Below, piece by piece: positions 43,201 to 49,698 of a DNA stretch of 64,000 bases; positions within the stretch are counted from its first letter, which is position 1, and every line of letters begins with the position of its first letter. The translations under genes and the position numbers were made by a program. The DNA is from Plutella xylostella (Eukaryota; Arthropoda; Insecta; Lepidoptera; Plutellidae), in the NCBI RefSeq assembly GCF_932276165.1, contig NC_063988.1, positions 8,742,001 through 8,806,000 of the forward strand, given 5' to 3'. The notes beneath the pieces were generated by a model. It was not told where the DNA came from and did not search any database. It was given only the letters and a program-made list of their open reading frames with translations.

Positions 43201-45180
43201 CTTGTTTTTTTGCTTGTCGTCATCTTCATCACTGGATCCGTTATTATCTTGATGCTGTCTGTTGCGGTTGTGATTCTGGTTTCTGAAATTCACGGCATCT
43301 CTTCTATCGTTACCTGTGAAAATATTGAGCATTATAATTTCACCTACTTTAAATGGGAATAAAATTTTATAGTACCTACGTGCTGAAAATCATAACTTAA
43401 AATTTGTAGGATAGTTACTAAAAGTTGTCTAGAAAAATAAAAAGTTTGGAAACTAAAAAGAAAATCCTGAAGGATACCAAAAATAAGTACTTATCTGTTC
43501 TAGTGTTTCCAGTGAAAATTAAATTAACTTTAACGTTTTTAGATACTAAATGTTTAAATAACAAATTAATTCACGCACCTCTATGGTTACGTTCGTTCCC
43601 CTGGTTAGCCTGGTTTGGTCCAGCTGCGGGATTATTGGGATTCCTTCTGTGATACACATTTGTTTCACCATTAGGTCTTTGGTCATTCTGGACATGGTTA
43701 CGTCTGTTCCCCTGGTTAGCCTGGTTTGGTTCAGCTGCGGGATTATTGGGATTCCTTCTGTGATACACATTTGGTTCACCATTAGGTCTTTGGTCATTCT
43801 GGACATGGTTACGTCTGTTCCCCTGGTTAGCCTGGTTTGGTCCAGCTGCGGGATTGTTGGGATTCCTTCTGTGATACACGTTTGGTTCACCATTAGGTCT
43901 TTGGTCATTCTGGACATGGTTACGTCTGTTCCCCTGGTTACCCTGGTTTGGTCCAGGTGCGGCATTGTTGGGATTCATGTTTCGGTTCCCAGCAATTCGT
44001 GCCATGTTATTATTATTCCCCGGGTTGTTTTGTGGCCTCCGATTATTTGGGGCATTATTAGGTCCGCCATTATTTTGGTGTCTTCGGTTTTGAGCATTAC
44101 CTGCATCCCCTGCGGGTCTCACGTTGACCCCATTGTTTTGACCTGCTAGTAAAGGGGGTCTCCTCCCTATAAAATCATAAACAAATATTGGTTTCTTTAC
44201 ACTGTGCTGCATAGCGATCACAAGTACTGTCGACTCAAGTCGCTAGCGAAATACCTAATCTTCATTAGCGCCCCTGTCGGTAACGTTAGAAACTAATAAA
44301 ACGATTAAAAATTCCAGTGACTTGCCTAATATTTAATTACTATCGACTTAAATCAGTTACACTCGTGATCGCTATGGAGGGCTCTCACCGAACGGATACT
44401 TACTTTACAAGTATGTAGTATGTATGTTTTACTTAGCTAAGTACTTACCTAAAGTTAAAAAAATAGGAAATACCCTTCCCTTCATGATAAAAAACAAAAA
44501 AAAACTATTGATAAACGATTAAAACGCACGCCGAGCCGTCTGTAGGCGGTAATTGTATTGTAGGTATAAGTAAGTTTGACTTTCAGTTCTAACTATGGCA
44601 AAGTAAGGTCTGAAATGGACTGTTATAACTGACTAAGATAATTATTACAGAGTGTGTGTTGACTAATATTAATCAAGTAATTATTGCAAATGTGGTAAAG
44701 ACCCAAAACTAACTAGTAGGTAATATTAGTTCAATGTAAAGGCCAAAGGCGTGGAGCTAAGAGGTCCATCAAGGGGATTTTATCTCTTTTGAGATCCTCA
44801 GAAAGCCAAGCACAGGGCGCAAGATGCGCATGTCAAAAAGTGACAAACGTTTTCCGTCGCACTCTTTCTCGTAGGCGCGCGATGTGAGTGAGCGCGACGC
44901 AATTTTTTTGTCACATTGGCATGCGCGTTTTGCCATTTATAAAAACTATAAAAGTTTACGTTTTTTTCTGTCATCTGCATACATTATCTGTCAAAAGTTG
45001 CATGATAGTTTCCGGTAGAGGCGCCATTTTGTATGCGAGAAAACGAAAACTTTTATATCTAACAAGCCTGTACTAGAGCCTCAGACCACCTGACTTACAG
45101 AATACGATGGCAGTTTGCATTAATAAATTTAATAGATAAGCTTCAAACTTACGTCGGATTTGATTGTCTTCTTCATCCAT
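17709..45180 (-). CDS. ZNFX1: NFX1-type zinc-finger-containing protein 1 (ZNFX1) orthologue, 27 coding exons
   Basis: SF1 RNA helicase with N-terminal ARM-like region, UPF1-like helicase core, NFX1-type zinc fingers and a C-terminal RZ finger. Exons: 45180-45153, 44166-43579, 43313-42664, 42318-42099, 39662-39617, 38380-38155, 37165-36986, 35331-34399, 33907-33752, 33462-33315, 32589-32506, 31567-31413, 30274-30161, 28889-28743, 28482-28308, 27041-26899, 26147-25996, 24913-24723, 24197-24069, 23497-23396, 22365-22204, 21534-21291, 20752-20590, 20210-20099, 19370-19153, 18928-18645, 18460-17709. Each boundary has GT/AG and the phases chain to 2166 residues once one extra base at 24900-24902 is discounted. 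The ATG exon has an acceptor one base upstream, so a non-coding 5' exon must exist beyond 45.2 kb. Family knowledge: nematode ZNFX-1 acts in small-RNA inheritance granules; mammalian ZNFX1 senses viral RNA. The insect role is inferred. Confidence 0.93.
18968..19040 (-). repeat. Reverse 3' fragment of the GACA retroposon-type repeat
   Basis: ATCCTAATCATAACTAATAT followed by a GTCTGTCTG tract matches the complement of the 3' end of 2890-3100. It lies in ZNFX1 intron 25. Confidence 0.65.
19153..26147 (-). CDS. ZNFX1: ZNFX1 exons 17-25: NFX1-type zinc-finger array
   Basis: Nine exons (26147-25996 through 19370-19153) encode residues about 1332-1822, packed with Cys/His clusters of the form CGHxC...C...C, for example LPCGHDCPLICHGYDRGH, DPCGHQCRLKCH, LSCGHFCKLKCSEPCGDC and LACGHRCRGDCGAC. 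Exon 18 (24913-24723) contains an extra A that breaks the frame at 24900-24902. The exon 22 donor (GAAG|GTTGGT at 21291) is the least certain boundary, but it gives the correct phase into exon 23. Confidence 0.88.
19689..20093. repeat. 19-bp minisatellite, about 21 copies, in ZNFX1 intron 24
   Basis: The unit is GGGTGTAGGTGGTAGTGTA on the plus strand, repeated with scattered point changes and one short unit near 19896-19910. It starts 5 bp after the exon 24 donor (20099). Because 19 is not a multiple of 3 and the unit has no stop, three minus-strand frames stay open, which explains the long repetitive reading frames here; they are not genes. Confidence 0.95.
20924..20976 (-). pseudogene. Relic duplicate of the start of ZNFX1 exon 23
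   Basis: Plus-strand 20924-20976 closely resembles 20721-20783, the acceptor and first bases of exon 23. It would encode AIDPDDLLSH against ALDADDLLSH in the real exon and keeps an AG acceptor (CACTGTAG). It then runs into a MITE fragment at about 20852-20915 and lacks the zinc-binding part and any donor. It is the remains of a tandem exon duplication. Confidence 0.7.
21680..21835. mobile_element. MITE with CAATGAAAA-type ends
   Basis: GGGCAATGAAAAGGTTCCA near 21692 and GGAACTTTTTCATTGCC near 21802 are inverted ends. Related copies: 13032 onward, 50723 onward, and the end near 3890. Confidence 0.6.
21840..22000 (-). mobile_element. SINE fragment in ZNFX1 intron 21
   Basis: GATCTAGATGTGCAGGTTTC and TGTTTTCCTTCACCG match the body of the SINE at 7031-7362 in reverse. 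It ends in a degraded B-box region near 21925-21990. Confidence 0.6.
22545..22671. mobile_element. Palindromic MITE (family D), copy 1
   Basis: A nearly perfect hairpin with arms containing AAGACGTGACAAAAGTTTTG and the complement of GCGCTCGCTCACATCGCG-like sequence. Other copies: 33601-33713, 44804-44936, 59541-59676. Confidence 0.8.
22930..23090. repeat. Dispersed repeat, also at 44220-44372
   Basis: The core GCGCCCCTGTCGGTAACGTT followed by AGAAACTAATAAAAC is shared between the two places. The ends are partly inverted (CACGAGTACTGT and complement), suggesting a MITE. Confidence 0.6.
23180..23292 (-). repeat. Fragment of a dispersed repeat (family E)
   Basis: Shares AGGCCTAAACCCTTCCTTCA and CAGTGGGGACGTGATGGG with the longest copy at 32777-33040 (opposite strand), and with 38455-38572 and 62512-62688. 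Short retroposon of unknown class. Confidence 0.65.
23640..24056 (-). mobile_element. tRNA-derived SINE interrupted by an insertion
   Basis: The 3' part (23640-23720) and the tRNA-like head (23945-24056, GGATCAAACCCGGGACC B box in reverse) match the SINE at 27211-27475. About 220 bp of unrelated DNA at 23721-23944 separates them. Confidence 0.65.
25188..25945. mobile_element. hAT-like MITE made of degenerate GGCATAA/CTCGT motifs
   Basis: ATGTAATC is duplicated at 25180-25187 and 25946-25953, an 8-bp target duplication. Ends are imperfect inverted repeats (TGGTTCTACC and GCGGAACCC). The outer thirds consist of irregular repeats of TGGCATAA, CTCGTTT and AATGAG in both orientations. The centre has a CGCTCCGCTCCGCTTCG tract. 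Open frames at 25329-25821 are by-products. Lies in ZNFX1 intron 17. Confidence 0.75.
26785..26870 (-). repeat. SINE body fragment
   Basis: ATCTAGAGTCTAGATGTAGAGG followed by TTCCTCACGATGTTTTCC matches part of the SINE at 7031-7362 in reverse (motif shown in two pieces). Lies in ZNFX1 intron 16. Confidence 0.5.
26899..35331 (-). CDS. ZNFX1: ZNFX1 exons 8-16: SF1 helicase core
   Basis: Exon 8 (35331-34399) has Walker A GPPGTGKT at residues 711-718, then an acidic insert (near residues 850-900). Exon 11 has motif II as VIVEEAAEVLE (1059-1069). Exon 12 has GDHQQLRP (1087-1094) and QHRMRPEIA (1128-1136). Exon 15 has VDNYQGEESKIILLSLVR and the arginine-finger motif NRVCVALSRAKEG (1272-1284). Exon 16 ends the core (YILGN, then FLKCENHP). 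All motifs needed for ATP hydrolysis are intact. The exon 12 donor is GTCAGT, weaker than the others. Confidence 0.93.
27211..27475 (+). mobile_element. tRNA-derived SINE, full-length copy
   Basis: A box in TGGCGTAGTGGTTAGTGAC, B box in GGGTTCGATTCCC, a conserved body (GTCGGATGGCCGTGTGTGAG) and an ATT repeat tail. Reverse copy at 31803-32057, shortened copy at 50997-51246, broken copy at 23640-24056. Confidence 0.85.
27476..28197 (+). mobile_element. Probable retroposed fragment ending in an ATT tail
   Basis: This 0.7-kb stretch is bounded on both sides by ATTATTATTATTATG and is GC-richer than its surroundings. It contains two similar segments around AATGAAGGCAAGC and AATAAAGGCAAGC. It resembles a LINE 3' end with a microsatellite tail; no domain is recognised. 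Lies in ZNFX1 intron 15. Confidence 0.45.
29590..29895. mobile_element. Two adjacent MITEs in ZNFX1 intron 13
   Basis: The first (about 29600-29740) has inverted GGAGCGGAG/CTCCGC motifs. The second (29743-29895) has ends AGCTGTGCACAGACCGGCC and complement, and matches 48553-48710 (GATAAATATCCATCGT shared). A fragment of the second lies near 30113-30136. Confidence 0.7.
30520..30690 (-). repeat. Retroelement 3'-end repeat
   Basis: A GTA microsatellite is followed by ACTTTATTGTACATAAAAC and GCGGCCTTATCGCTAAAAGC, a 3'-end signature common in lepidopteran genomes (recalled, not searched). Orientation is minus, as the microsatellite lies at the low end. Confidence 0.6.
30855..31255. mobile_element. 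GC-rich element with imperfect inverted ends and a 28-C run
   Basis: The left end GAGCAAGTGCACACGGTGCG and the right end, complement of GAGCAAGAGCACACGATGCG, are imperfect terminal repeats. A homopolymer of 28 C occupies 31188-31215. No coding domain recognised; open frames inside are uninformative. Confidence 0.5.
31266..31399. mobile_element. Palindromic MITE abutting the ZNFX1 exon 12 donor
   Basis: Arms carry AGCGAGGCCCCATTAGTGCG and its near-complement. The element starts 12 bases into intron 12 (donor at 31412). Confidence 0.7.
31603..31785 (+). pseudogene. LINE ORF C-terminal fragment
   Basis: One frame near 31696-31770 reads GWMRKAEDRVLWGSSVEAY then VQQWMVVD and stop, a typical C terminus of lepidopteran LINE polyproteins (family knowledge). 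The upstream part is frameshifted. A more decayed relative lies near 24385-24490. Confidence 0.55.
31803..32057 (-). mobile_element. tRNA-derived SINE, reverse copy
   Basis: Reverse complement of the SINE at 27211-27475, including the B box (GGGAATCGAACCCGGGACC on plus) and the A-box end CTACGCCATTCGACC. Confidence 0.85.
32777..33040 (+). repeat. Dispersed repeat family E, longest copy
   Basis: Runs from TCATCACGACCCATTACGTC to GTGCCGTCCGAAGTACGG. Fragments elsewhere at 23180-23292, 38455-38572 and 62512-62688. Lies in ZNFX1 intron 10. Confidence 0.7.
33557..33729. mobile_element. Nested MITEs: family C split by family D
   Basis: The right half of family C (GAGAGTGACTGTATGTATTTT to CAGACATTGTGAAAC) is interrupted at about 33601-33713 by a palindromic family D element (AAGACGTGACAAGAGTTCTC and complement). 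Confidence 0.75.
33941..34094. mobile_element. MITE family F, copy 1
   Basis: Ends TTAGTGCCAATTTCTC and GAGAAATTGGCACTTA with inner GGTTATCTAACCGAC and GGTTATGCTCTAACCG boxes. Other copies at 39923-40081 and 48308-48442, one in opposite orientation. Confidence 0.85.
35400..35765 (-). pseudogene. RTE-type retrotransposon ORF, C-terminal remnant
   Basis: Minus-strand translation near 35764-35654 gives YRPECWATKVCDEKRMHVAE then MRMLRRICGVTRKD, a hallmark of RTE-clade reverse transcriptases just after the polymerase core. Lower down, frames with stops preserve WLDYVKENMSQCGVNGD-like and WRDMTHKANY-like segments. Inactive. The adjacent element at 35777-36910 seems to have inserted into it. ZNFX1 intron 7. 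Confidence 0.7.
35777..36910. mobile_element. 1.1-kb inverted-repeat element with ACCTAGTAAG boxes
   Basis: Ends CGGCTGTCCCATTTTAAAAC and its complement at 36881-36910; AAAT flanks both sides (35773-35776 and 36911-36914). At least six copies of a box like CATTTYAAAACCTAGTAAG or its complement lie inside. The 68-codon frame at 36371-36577 has no domain. Non-autonomous. Confidence 0.75.
36986..43313 (-). CDS. ZNFX1: ZNFX1 exons 3-7: ARM-like and pre-helicase region
   Basis: Exons 43313-42664, 42318-42099, 39662-39617 (only 46 nt), 38380-38155 and 37165-36986 cover residues about 206-646. Exon 3 is helical (LLQEIANTDTADILPKLNG) and fits the ARM-type segment. Exon 4 carries DFRELSILPTRGDLL and YLDVQFRLLREDCIGPVRAGI, a signature of ZNFX1 proteins. 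Exon 7 (YFEPYYHVLRALQ) leads into the helicase core. Intron 4 contains the family A element at 40919-42044. Confidence 0.9.
37204..37345. mobile_element. Short hairpin MITE in ZNFX1 intron 6
   Basis: Ends TACGGTCAGCTGTATAAGTA and the complement at the right; loop includes GACAAGGTA/TACCTTGTC. Confidence 0.75.
37395..37850. mobile_element. MITE family B, one copy plus a partial inverted copy
   Basis: A forward copy (about 37431-37700) is followed at once by an inverted half-copy (about 37714-37845, GGTGAAATTCCACCTAACAT). Same family as 7840-8115. Confidence 0.75.
38455..38572 (-). repeat. Dispersed repeat family E fragment
   Basis: GTGGACTAGGCCTAAACCC through GGGGACGTAATGGGTCGTG, reverse of 32777-32880. 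Confidence 0.65.
38724..38904. mobile_element. MITE with AAGGGTGCTTACATA ends
   Basis: Inverted ends enclose inner inverted boxes CTACCCGTACCGGTA and TACCGGTACGGGTAG. ZNFX1 intron 5. Confidence 0.75.
39923..40081. mobile_element. MITE family F, copy 2
   Basis: Matches 33941-34094 in inverted orientation, with the same TAGTGCCAATTT ends. Confidence 0.85.
40165..40247. mobile_element. Short hairpin with TTAAGCTAATGTCGGCATT ends
   Basis: Perfect arms of about 19 bp around a 45-bp loop. Related to half-elements at the outer edges of the palindrome at 51649-54261 and to about 59884-59995. Confidence 0.65.
40919..42044. mobile_element. Family A inverted-repeat element, complete, with 9-bp TSD
   Basis: The ends GCGTGTTTTGAAACTATACA and complement bound 1126 bp. 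GTGACCGTA is duplicated exactly at 40910-40918 and 42045-42053. Subterminal copies of CTTGAAAATATACGCGATTAG occur on both sides. A 9-bp duplication is typical of Mutator-like elements, so MULE is the best guess for the mobilising family; no transposase is present. It ends 55 bp from ZNFX1 exon 4 (42099). Right half matches 1-706. Confidence 0.88.
43579..45180 (-). CDS. ZNFX1: ZNFX1 exons 1-2: start codon and Asn-rich repeat region
   Basis: Exon 1 (45180-45153) encodes MDEEDNQIR. Exon 2 (44166-43579) encodes about 196 residues made mostly of Asn, Arg, Gln, Pro and Gly, with a 37-residue repeat from about residue 81 to 204. This is an intrinsically disordered tail. In many insect and nematode RNP proteins such tails favour condensate formation, which would suit a granule protein; that is inference. 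Confidence 0.85.
43580..43970 (-). repeat. 111-bp coding tandem repeat in ZNFX1 exon 2
   Basis: Three full and one partial copy of a 111-bp unit encode a 37-residue repeat containing NHVQNDQRPNGEPNVYHRRN. Units differ by a handful of bases, mostly silent or conservative. Confidence 0.9.
44220..44372. repeat. Dispersed repeat shared with 22930-23090
   Basis: Partly inverted ends GCGATCACAAGTACTGT and ACACTCGTGATCGC suggest a MITE. Intron 1 of ZNFX1. Confidence 0.6.
44804..44936. mobile_element. Palindromic MITE family D, copy 3
   Basis: Arms include GTGACAAACGTTTTCCGTCG and complement; variant ends with GCGCATGTC. A longer boundary reaching 45076 is possible (TACTAGAGCCTC). Confidence 0.65.
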
Positions 45181-45181
45181 C
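45153..45181 (-). CDS. ZNFX1: ZNFX1 start exon with upstream acceptor
   Basis: TTTCAG|GATGG at 45182/45181 shows that the translation-start exon is internal, so transcription begins further upstream (higher coordinate). I could not identify the non-coding first exon or its promoter. Confidence 0.7.
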
Positions 45182-45264
45182 CTGAAATTAGATGGGTAGG
45201 TAAATTAAAAAATATCATCGAAGGCAATCACAGAAATGGACGTGCGACGCGACGTGCGGTCTAA

Positions 45265-45525
45265 GTCGCGCGAGCACAGGATTCGAAACCTCCGTTTACG
45301 TTGCGTATCGTCAACTGTCACTGTCAAAATGTAAGGCAAAGTTAGTTCCAAAAGTGACATTTGTTTTTCCATATGTTAGGTGGAATTTCACCAAATGCTA
45401 AACGTATTTAGTAGCCTGTCATACGTCTGTCAGTTAGTACAAAATGTATTTAAAATTTGATTTAAATAAGTAAAAGTGACCCTTCGTGTAGATTCGAAAA
45501 TAGTATCGAATCCGGTGCTCGCTGC
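45265..45525 (+). mobile_element. MITE family B copy upstream of the ZNFX1 start exon
   Basis: GCGAGCACAGGATTCGAAAC to the complement end CGAATCCGGTGCTCGC. A detached inner fragment (CATTTAGCGTTTGGTAAAAG) lies at about 45790-45810. Confidence 0.8.
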
Positions 45526-46213
45526 ACTGAATGTTGAATGTTAATGTTACCTATCGCTAACTTGTTTTGACAACGATTTTCTGGTTCAATTTGACACGAA
45601 TAACTTCGTATGTTATACCTACTTTGTTAAACTTTGTTATGACTTCGCGATAGGTCTCATGTGCCTGCTACCGCTACCAACCCGCGATTTCGATAATGTA
45701 CCTATAATGTACATAATTATAATAGGTATGTACTATTCTTTGTAAAATATTTGATTGACAGATTCTTGGGGTCACTTTTACAATTTTAAACACATTTAGC
45801 GTTTGGTAAAAGTTACCCTAAGCCTGGTAAACAAAACTCATTTTAACTTTTCTAAAATAAAATTAAGTACTTAACTAGGTAAGTAAGTATGTTTGAAATC
45901 ATAGCGTTGTTTTTTTTTGTCATACAATGTATCTTCACAACACTTCACATTCACAAGCTAAGTGTTATGTGGTCACAAGTGGTAAGTAGTTTAGAGTTCA
46001 GTTTAAAACATTTTCTAAATTAACTCTAAGTATACCTAACCTACCTATTCGTTTAATTTCTTTTAATAAACCTTCAGTTAAATCCTCACACACAAGGTGT
46101 CGTTTTTAAACTACTTAGTTACCATCTCTTGATAGAAGAGTTACGAATACAGTTACAGAGGAGATGCAAAATGGCGATGCTGATGCAAGGCTCTCTACCG
46201 GTAAAATTATAAA
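45526..46213. other. 5' flank of ZNFX1, no exon assigned
   Basis: The non-coding first exon and promoter should lie in or beyond this stretch; I see no motif that decides it. Confidence 0.35.
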
Positions 46214-46367
46214 TAACTAGCTGTTCCCGCGCGCTTCGCTTCGCCTTAAAAAGTTTTCCCGTGGGAATTCCGGGATAAAAAGTAGCCTATGTTCTTTCCC
46301 AGGGTCTAGACCGTATGTATACCAAATTTCATTCAAATCCGTTCAGTAGTTTTGGCGTGAAAGAGTA

Positions 46368-46402
<35 letters not shown>

Positions 46403-46436
46403 CAGTTACTTTCGCATTTATAATATTAGTTAGGAT
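46214..46436 (+). repeat. Third copy of the GACA retroposon-type repeat
   Basis: Same sequence as 2890-3100 with a longer GACA tract. Confidence 0.8.
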
Positions 46437-48307
46437 TAGGATTTTTGGGACTCGGTAACTTTGTCCAGGTACAAAACAAGTAGTTACGTAGGTCGTAGGT
46501 AATATATTTGTTTTGTAACGAAAATGATTTTACTTACACTTGATGATAAATAATTTTATTTGATTTGAATAAGCATAAATAAGCACTTACCCAGTGGCTC
46601 GTAGGTATCAGGTTACAACCTAAAATCACGCACGGTCGCACAACAAAAACAATAATCTGAATACCTACAATGAACAGATCAATGCAAGGAACATAATTTA
46701 TAGAAACTAAAACCACTCAATTCAACACGGATTAAGTTTTCAAGTGTTTTTCAACGACAAGACAAACCCTCGTTCGACTATGAATGAAATGAATTAAAGA
46801 AAAAAATTGTGTGTTGCCTTTAAAAAACTAAAAATACCCACAATATTGATATACGTAAAAAAATGCATTTACCAACTATACCTATAAATCTGGGTTTTCT
46901 AGTTAAGTAGTAGGTTTACTTCTATGGGTTTTTCAGTTTCATGTTAAAAATATGAATCAAACTTAGCAATTTAGTAATAGGTACTTAACTATGTATTATG
47001 TAGTGATTTTCAATTTAAATTTGCATTTGATAATTAGCTATTCAGTATGTTTTTTACCGACGAAACAAGTAATAAGTATGTATGCTTGCAACACAGGTTA
47101 GTCTTCGTCATGGGAATAACCACAGTGTTGCCAACTTAGCTACTTTATAGTGTATAGCAAGATTTAGTTTTTTTTAATGCCAAGTTGCTATAATCTTTTG
47201 AAATTTACAGATAATACCTAATAAGTTTTTAGCTACTTTGAATGGCTTTTACAGTGCGAGATGCAAAAAAAAAAACTGAAAAGAATCTGATTCTATCCAG
47301 AGGGCGTCCTACACTACATTATACATTTATATACGTTTGCCAATTCGTGGTCTCCACTCCGGAACACGGTTACCCCATCCGTTATCGGTTCTTCGACAGA
47401 TGTGGCCAGTCCGATTCTGAAACGGTTCTCCAATACATTGTTCTCTGGCGAATGTGTTCCTACTGCCACTTGAACTCAGTGAGCTACTTTTGTATGTGAT
47501 TCTCACTAGCTATTCCTAAAATAATTTAAATTTTATGTGCTTATATGTATTATGTAGTCTTAATCCAGGGTACCATCAGCTTCTCATATTAATAACTATA
47601 ATATATAAGTATATTTTTTACGTTTATTTAATAATATGATGTAAAAGTAAGTAAATTAAACTGTTCTCATTGTCTTTCGCACTACCTATCACTTTCTCCA
47701 CAACGCCCAAGGTTAACTGGAAGAGAATGCTTTTAGCATTAAGTTCGCCTATGTACAAATTAATTTATGTGCATGGTTAGCAGGTTTCCGTGAAAGAAAC
47801 ATCCATACTCACAAACGTTCTATCTGTTCCGATGTATTAGTTGGTCATTGTACAATAATAATTTGTTAGAAATTTTAAAATATTATGCCCAGGAAACCAG
47901 ATAACAAAATAAATACTTGCAACACTGGAGTGACGTCATCGCGGGAATAACCTGCCATCAAAGAATCAATGAACCATAGAGTAAATAAACTTGGTTATGG
48001 CATACTAGTTATTATTCTGTGGCATATATTTACCAAAACTGCCACGTGTGGAATTTGCCTACATTTTTGGTATTCGGCAAATAAATCAAATCTTCAATAA
48101 CAAAATAATAATATATCATGTGTGGTGATTGATTGATTTTATAGATGTACTTACCTAAATAATATTATTTATAAAGTTACTTACAACGTTCCTCTCGAGT
48201 CATGTAGGGTTGGTAAGAAAATAAGAAACATTGATTTGGTTTACCTACTTATATTTATTATTATATTATAAACTCATTTCAAAATGTTATCCAGTAGGTA
48301 AGTACCA
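46437..48307. other. Intergenic DNA, no gene recognised
   Basis: AT-rich; the frame at 47242-47499 shows no domain. Lies between the 5' end of ZNFX1 and the 3' end of the protease gene. Confidence 0.4.
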
Positions 48308-48442
48308 TAAGTGCCAATTTCTCCATAGTCGGTTAGAGCATAACCAGGTATTATAGTGGTTGACTTTTGACACATCTAACGTATAATTGATAAACCTTCT
48401 TTGGTCGGTTAGATAACCGACTATGAAGAAATTGGCACTAAA
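48308..48442. mobile_element. MITE family F, copy 3
   Basis: AGTGCCAATTTCTCCATAGT to GAAGAAATTGGCACTA, with the inner GGTTAGATAACCGAC box. Confidence 0.85.
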
Positions 48443-48552
48443 GATAATAAATAACCACCAAATTAAAAAAGCTGATTTACACTTACCTAGGTTTCAATGT
48501 ATAAGAAAGTAGCTACCTACATACTATACATATTATTATAACTTGTTTCAGC

Positions 48553-48710
48553 TAAAGCTGCGTACACACCGGGCCAACGAACGCCCAACGAACGCCAACG
48601 GTTATCCCAACGATGGATATTTATCATACATAATACAGGGCAGATTGCAGCAACGAAGGCCAACGTAACCCGTTCGTTGGCCTTCGTTGGCCCGGTGTGT
48701 ACGCAGCTTA
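48553..48710. mobile_element. MITE with AGCTGCGTACACACCGGGCC ends
   Basis: Near-perfect inverted ends of about 35 bp; relative of 29743-29895. Confidence 0.8.
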
Positions 48711-49698
48711 AGAAGATTCCTGTGATCACAAATAGTAACTAGGTACCTACTTTAATTCAGTATAAGTATTCAGTTATTCTGTTACAAATCCTTTAAAACC
48801 CAAACTTTCTTTTCACTGTTTTTTAAGCCAAACAATTTTTTTATGATTTCTTCCTTTTGTATTGCTTTCGGACTTTTAGGCCTTTGGACAATGCAATGTT
48901 GTTTTATGCTTGCACATCTGGCAGCAGTAAAGTCAGTCCCTTTTGATCAGTACTTAAATAAATGAGTATTATATTAGTTACAACGATTAAGCATGATGTT
49001 GCTCAGTCAAAGAAACAGGCACAAAACAATGACATAGTTCGGTTTTATAAATTTTGCTTTCTCTATAAATTAATTATTAAGTAAGTACTTACATAATTCG
49101 CAAAAAATCGAGAATTAATTTCAAATATACAACCACAACAGCTATTTGTGACAAAATATTTAAATAATGAAGTATTTTGAATATTGTCATGGAATTAGAT
49201 TGCCCTAGAAGAGTAACTGGAGGGTTACTGACGAAAAAGGAACGAACGAGAGCTGTCGTGCAATCGGTTATTTTAATACAACGAGATAGAGTCGTGGCCT
49301 GGCTCCGAAACTTGATTTTTCGTCACATAGGCCCCTGAGATATTGTAACTTTTCACATACTTTCCCCATGAGCGGGGCTTAAATGACATACAAATATATA
49401 AAACTCTTACATCCTTATTACAAAACTAAGACTAAACATAGTTTAGGTTTAAGCCCGGATTTAGACTACTGATTGTATGAATTTTCTGGACTATAACCGG
49501 TCTAGTTTGGTCTGCGTTTTAAAATAAGGGTATAAATAGATATCCATACAACAACAATAAAAAACCCTTAATAATAAAATAACCTACTGCATCATTAACC
49601 TAGCACCACCTATCATAACGTGAGAGCCGCACGGCTATGATTGGCCGAGCGCGCGCCGCACGGCTGTGATTGGCCGAGTGCATGCCGCACAGACGTGG
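48711..49698. other. 3' flank of the protease gene
   Basis: Contains a repeat fragment at 49270-49330 (see 727-790) and two 32-bp-spaced copies of CTCGGCCAATCA on the minus strand (49625-49688) just after the protease stop. No clear AATAAA on the minus strand close to the stop. Confidence 0.45.
49625..49688 (-). repeat. Two tandem copies of a GGCCAATCA-containing unit
   Basis: The minus strand reads CTCGGCCAATCACAGCCGTG then CTCGGCCAATCATAGCCGTG, directly after the stop codon. Presumably 3' UTR. Confidence 0.7.

Noticed and set aside
43583..44149. 188-codon plus-strand frame with hydrophobic repeats
   Set aside because: Antisense of ZNFX1 exon 2; the minus strand has splice sites, phase continuity and family context.
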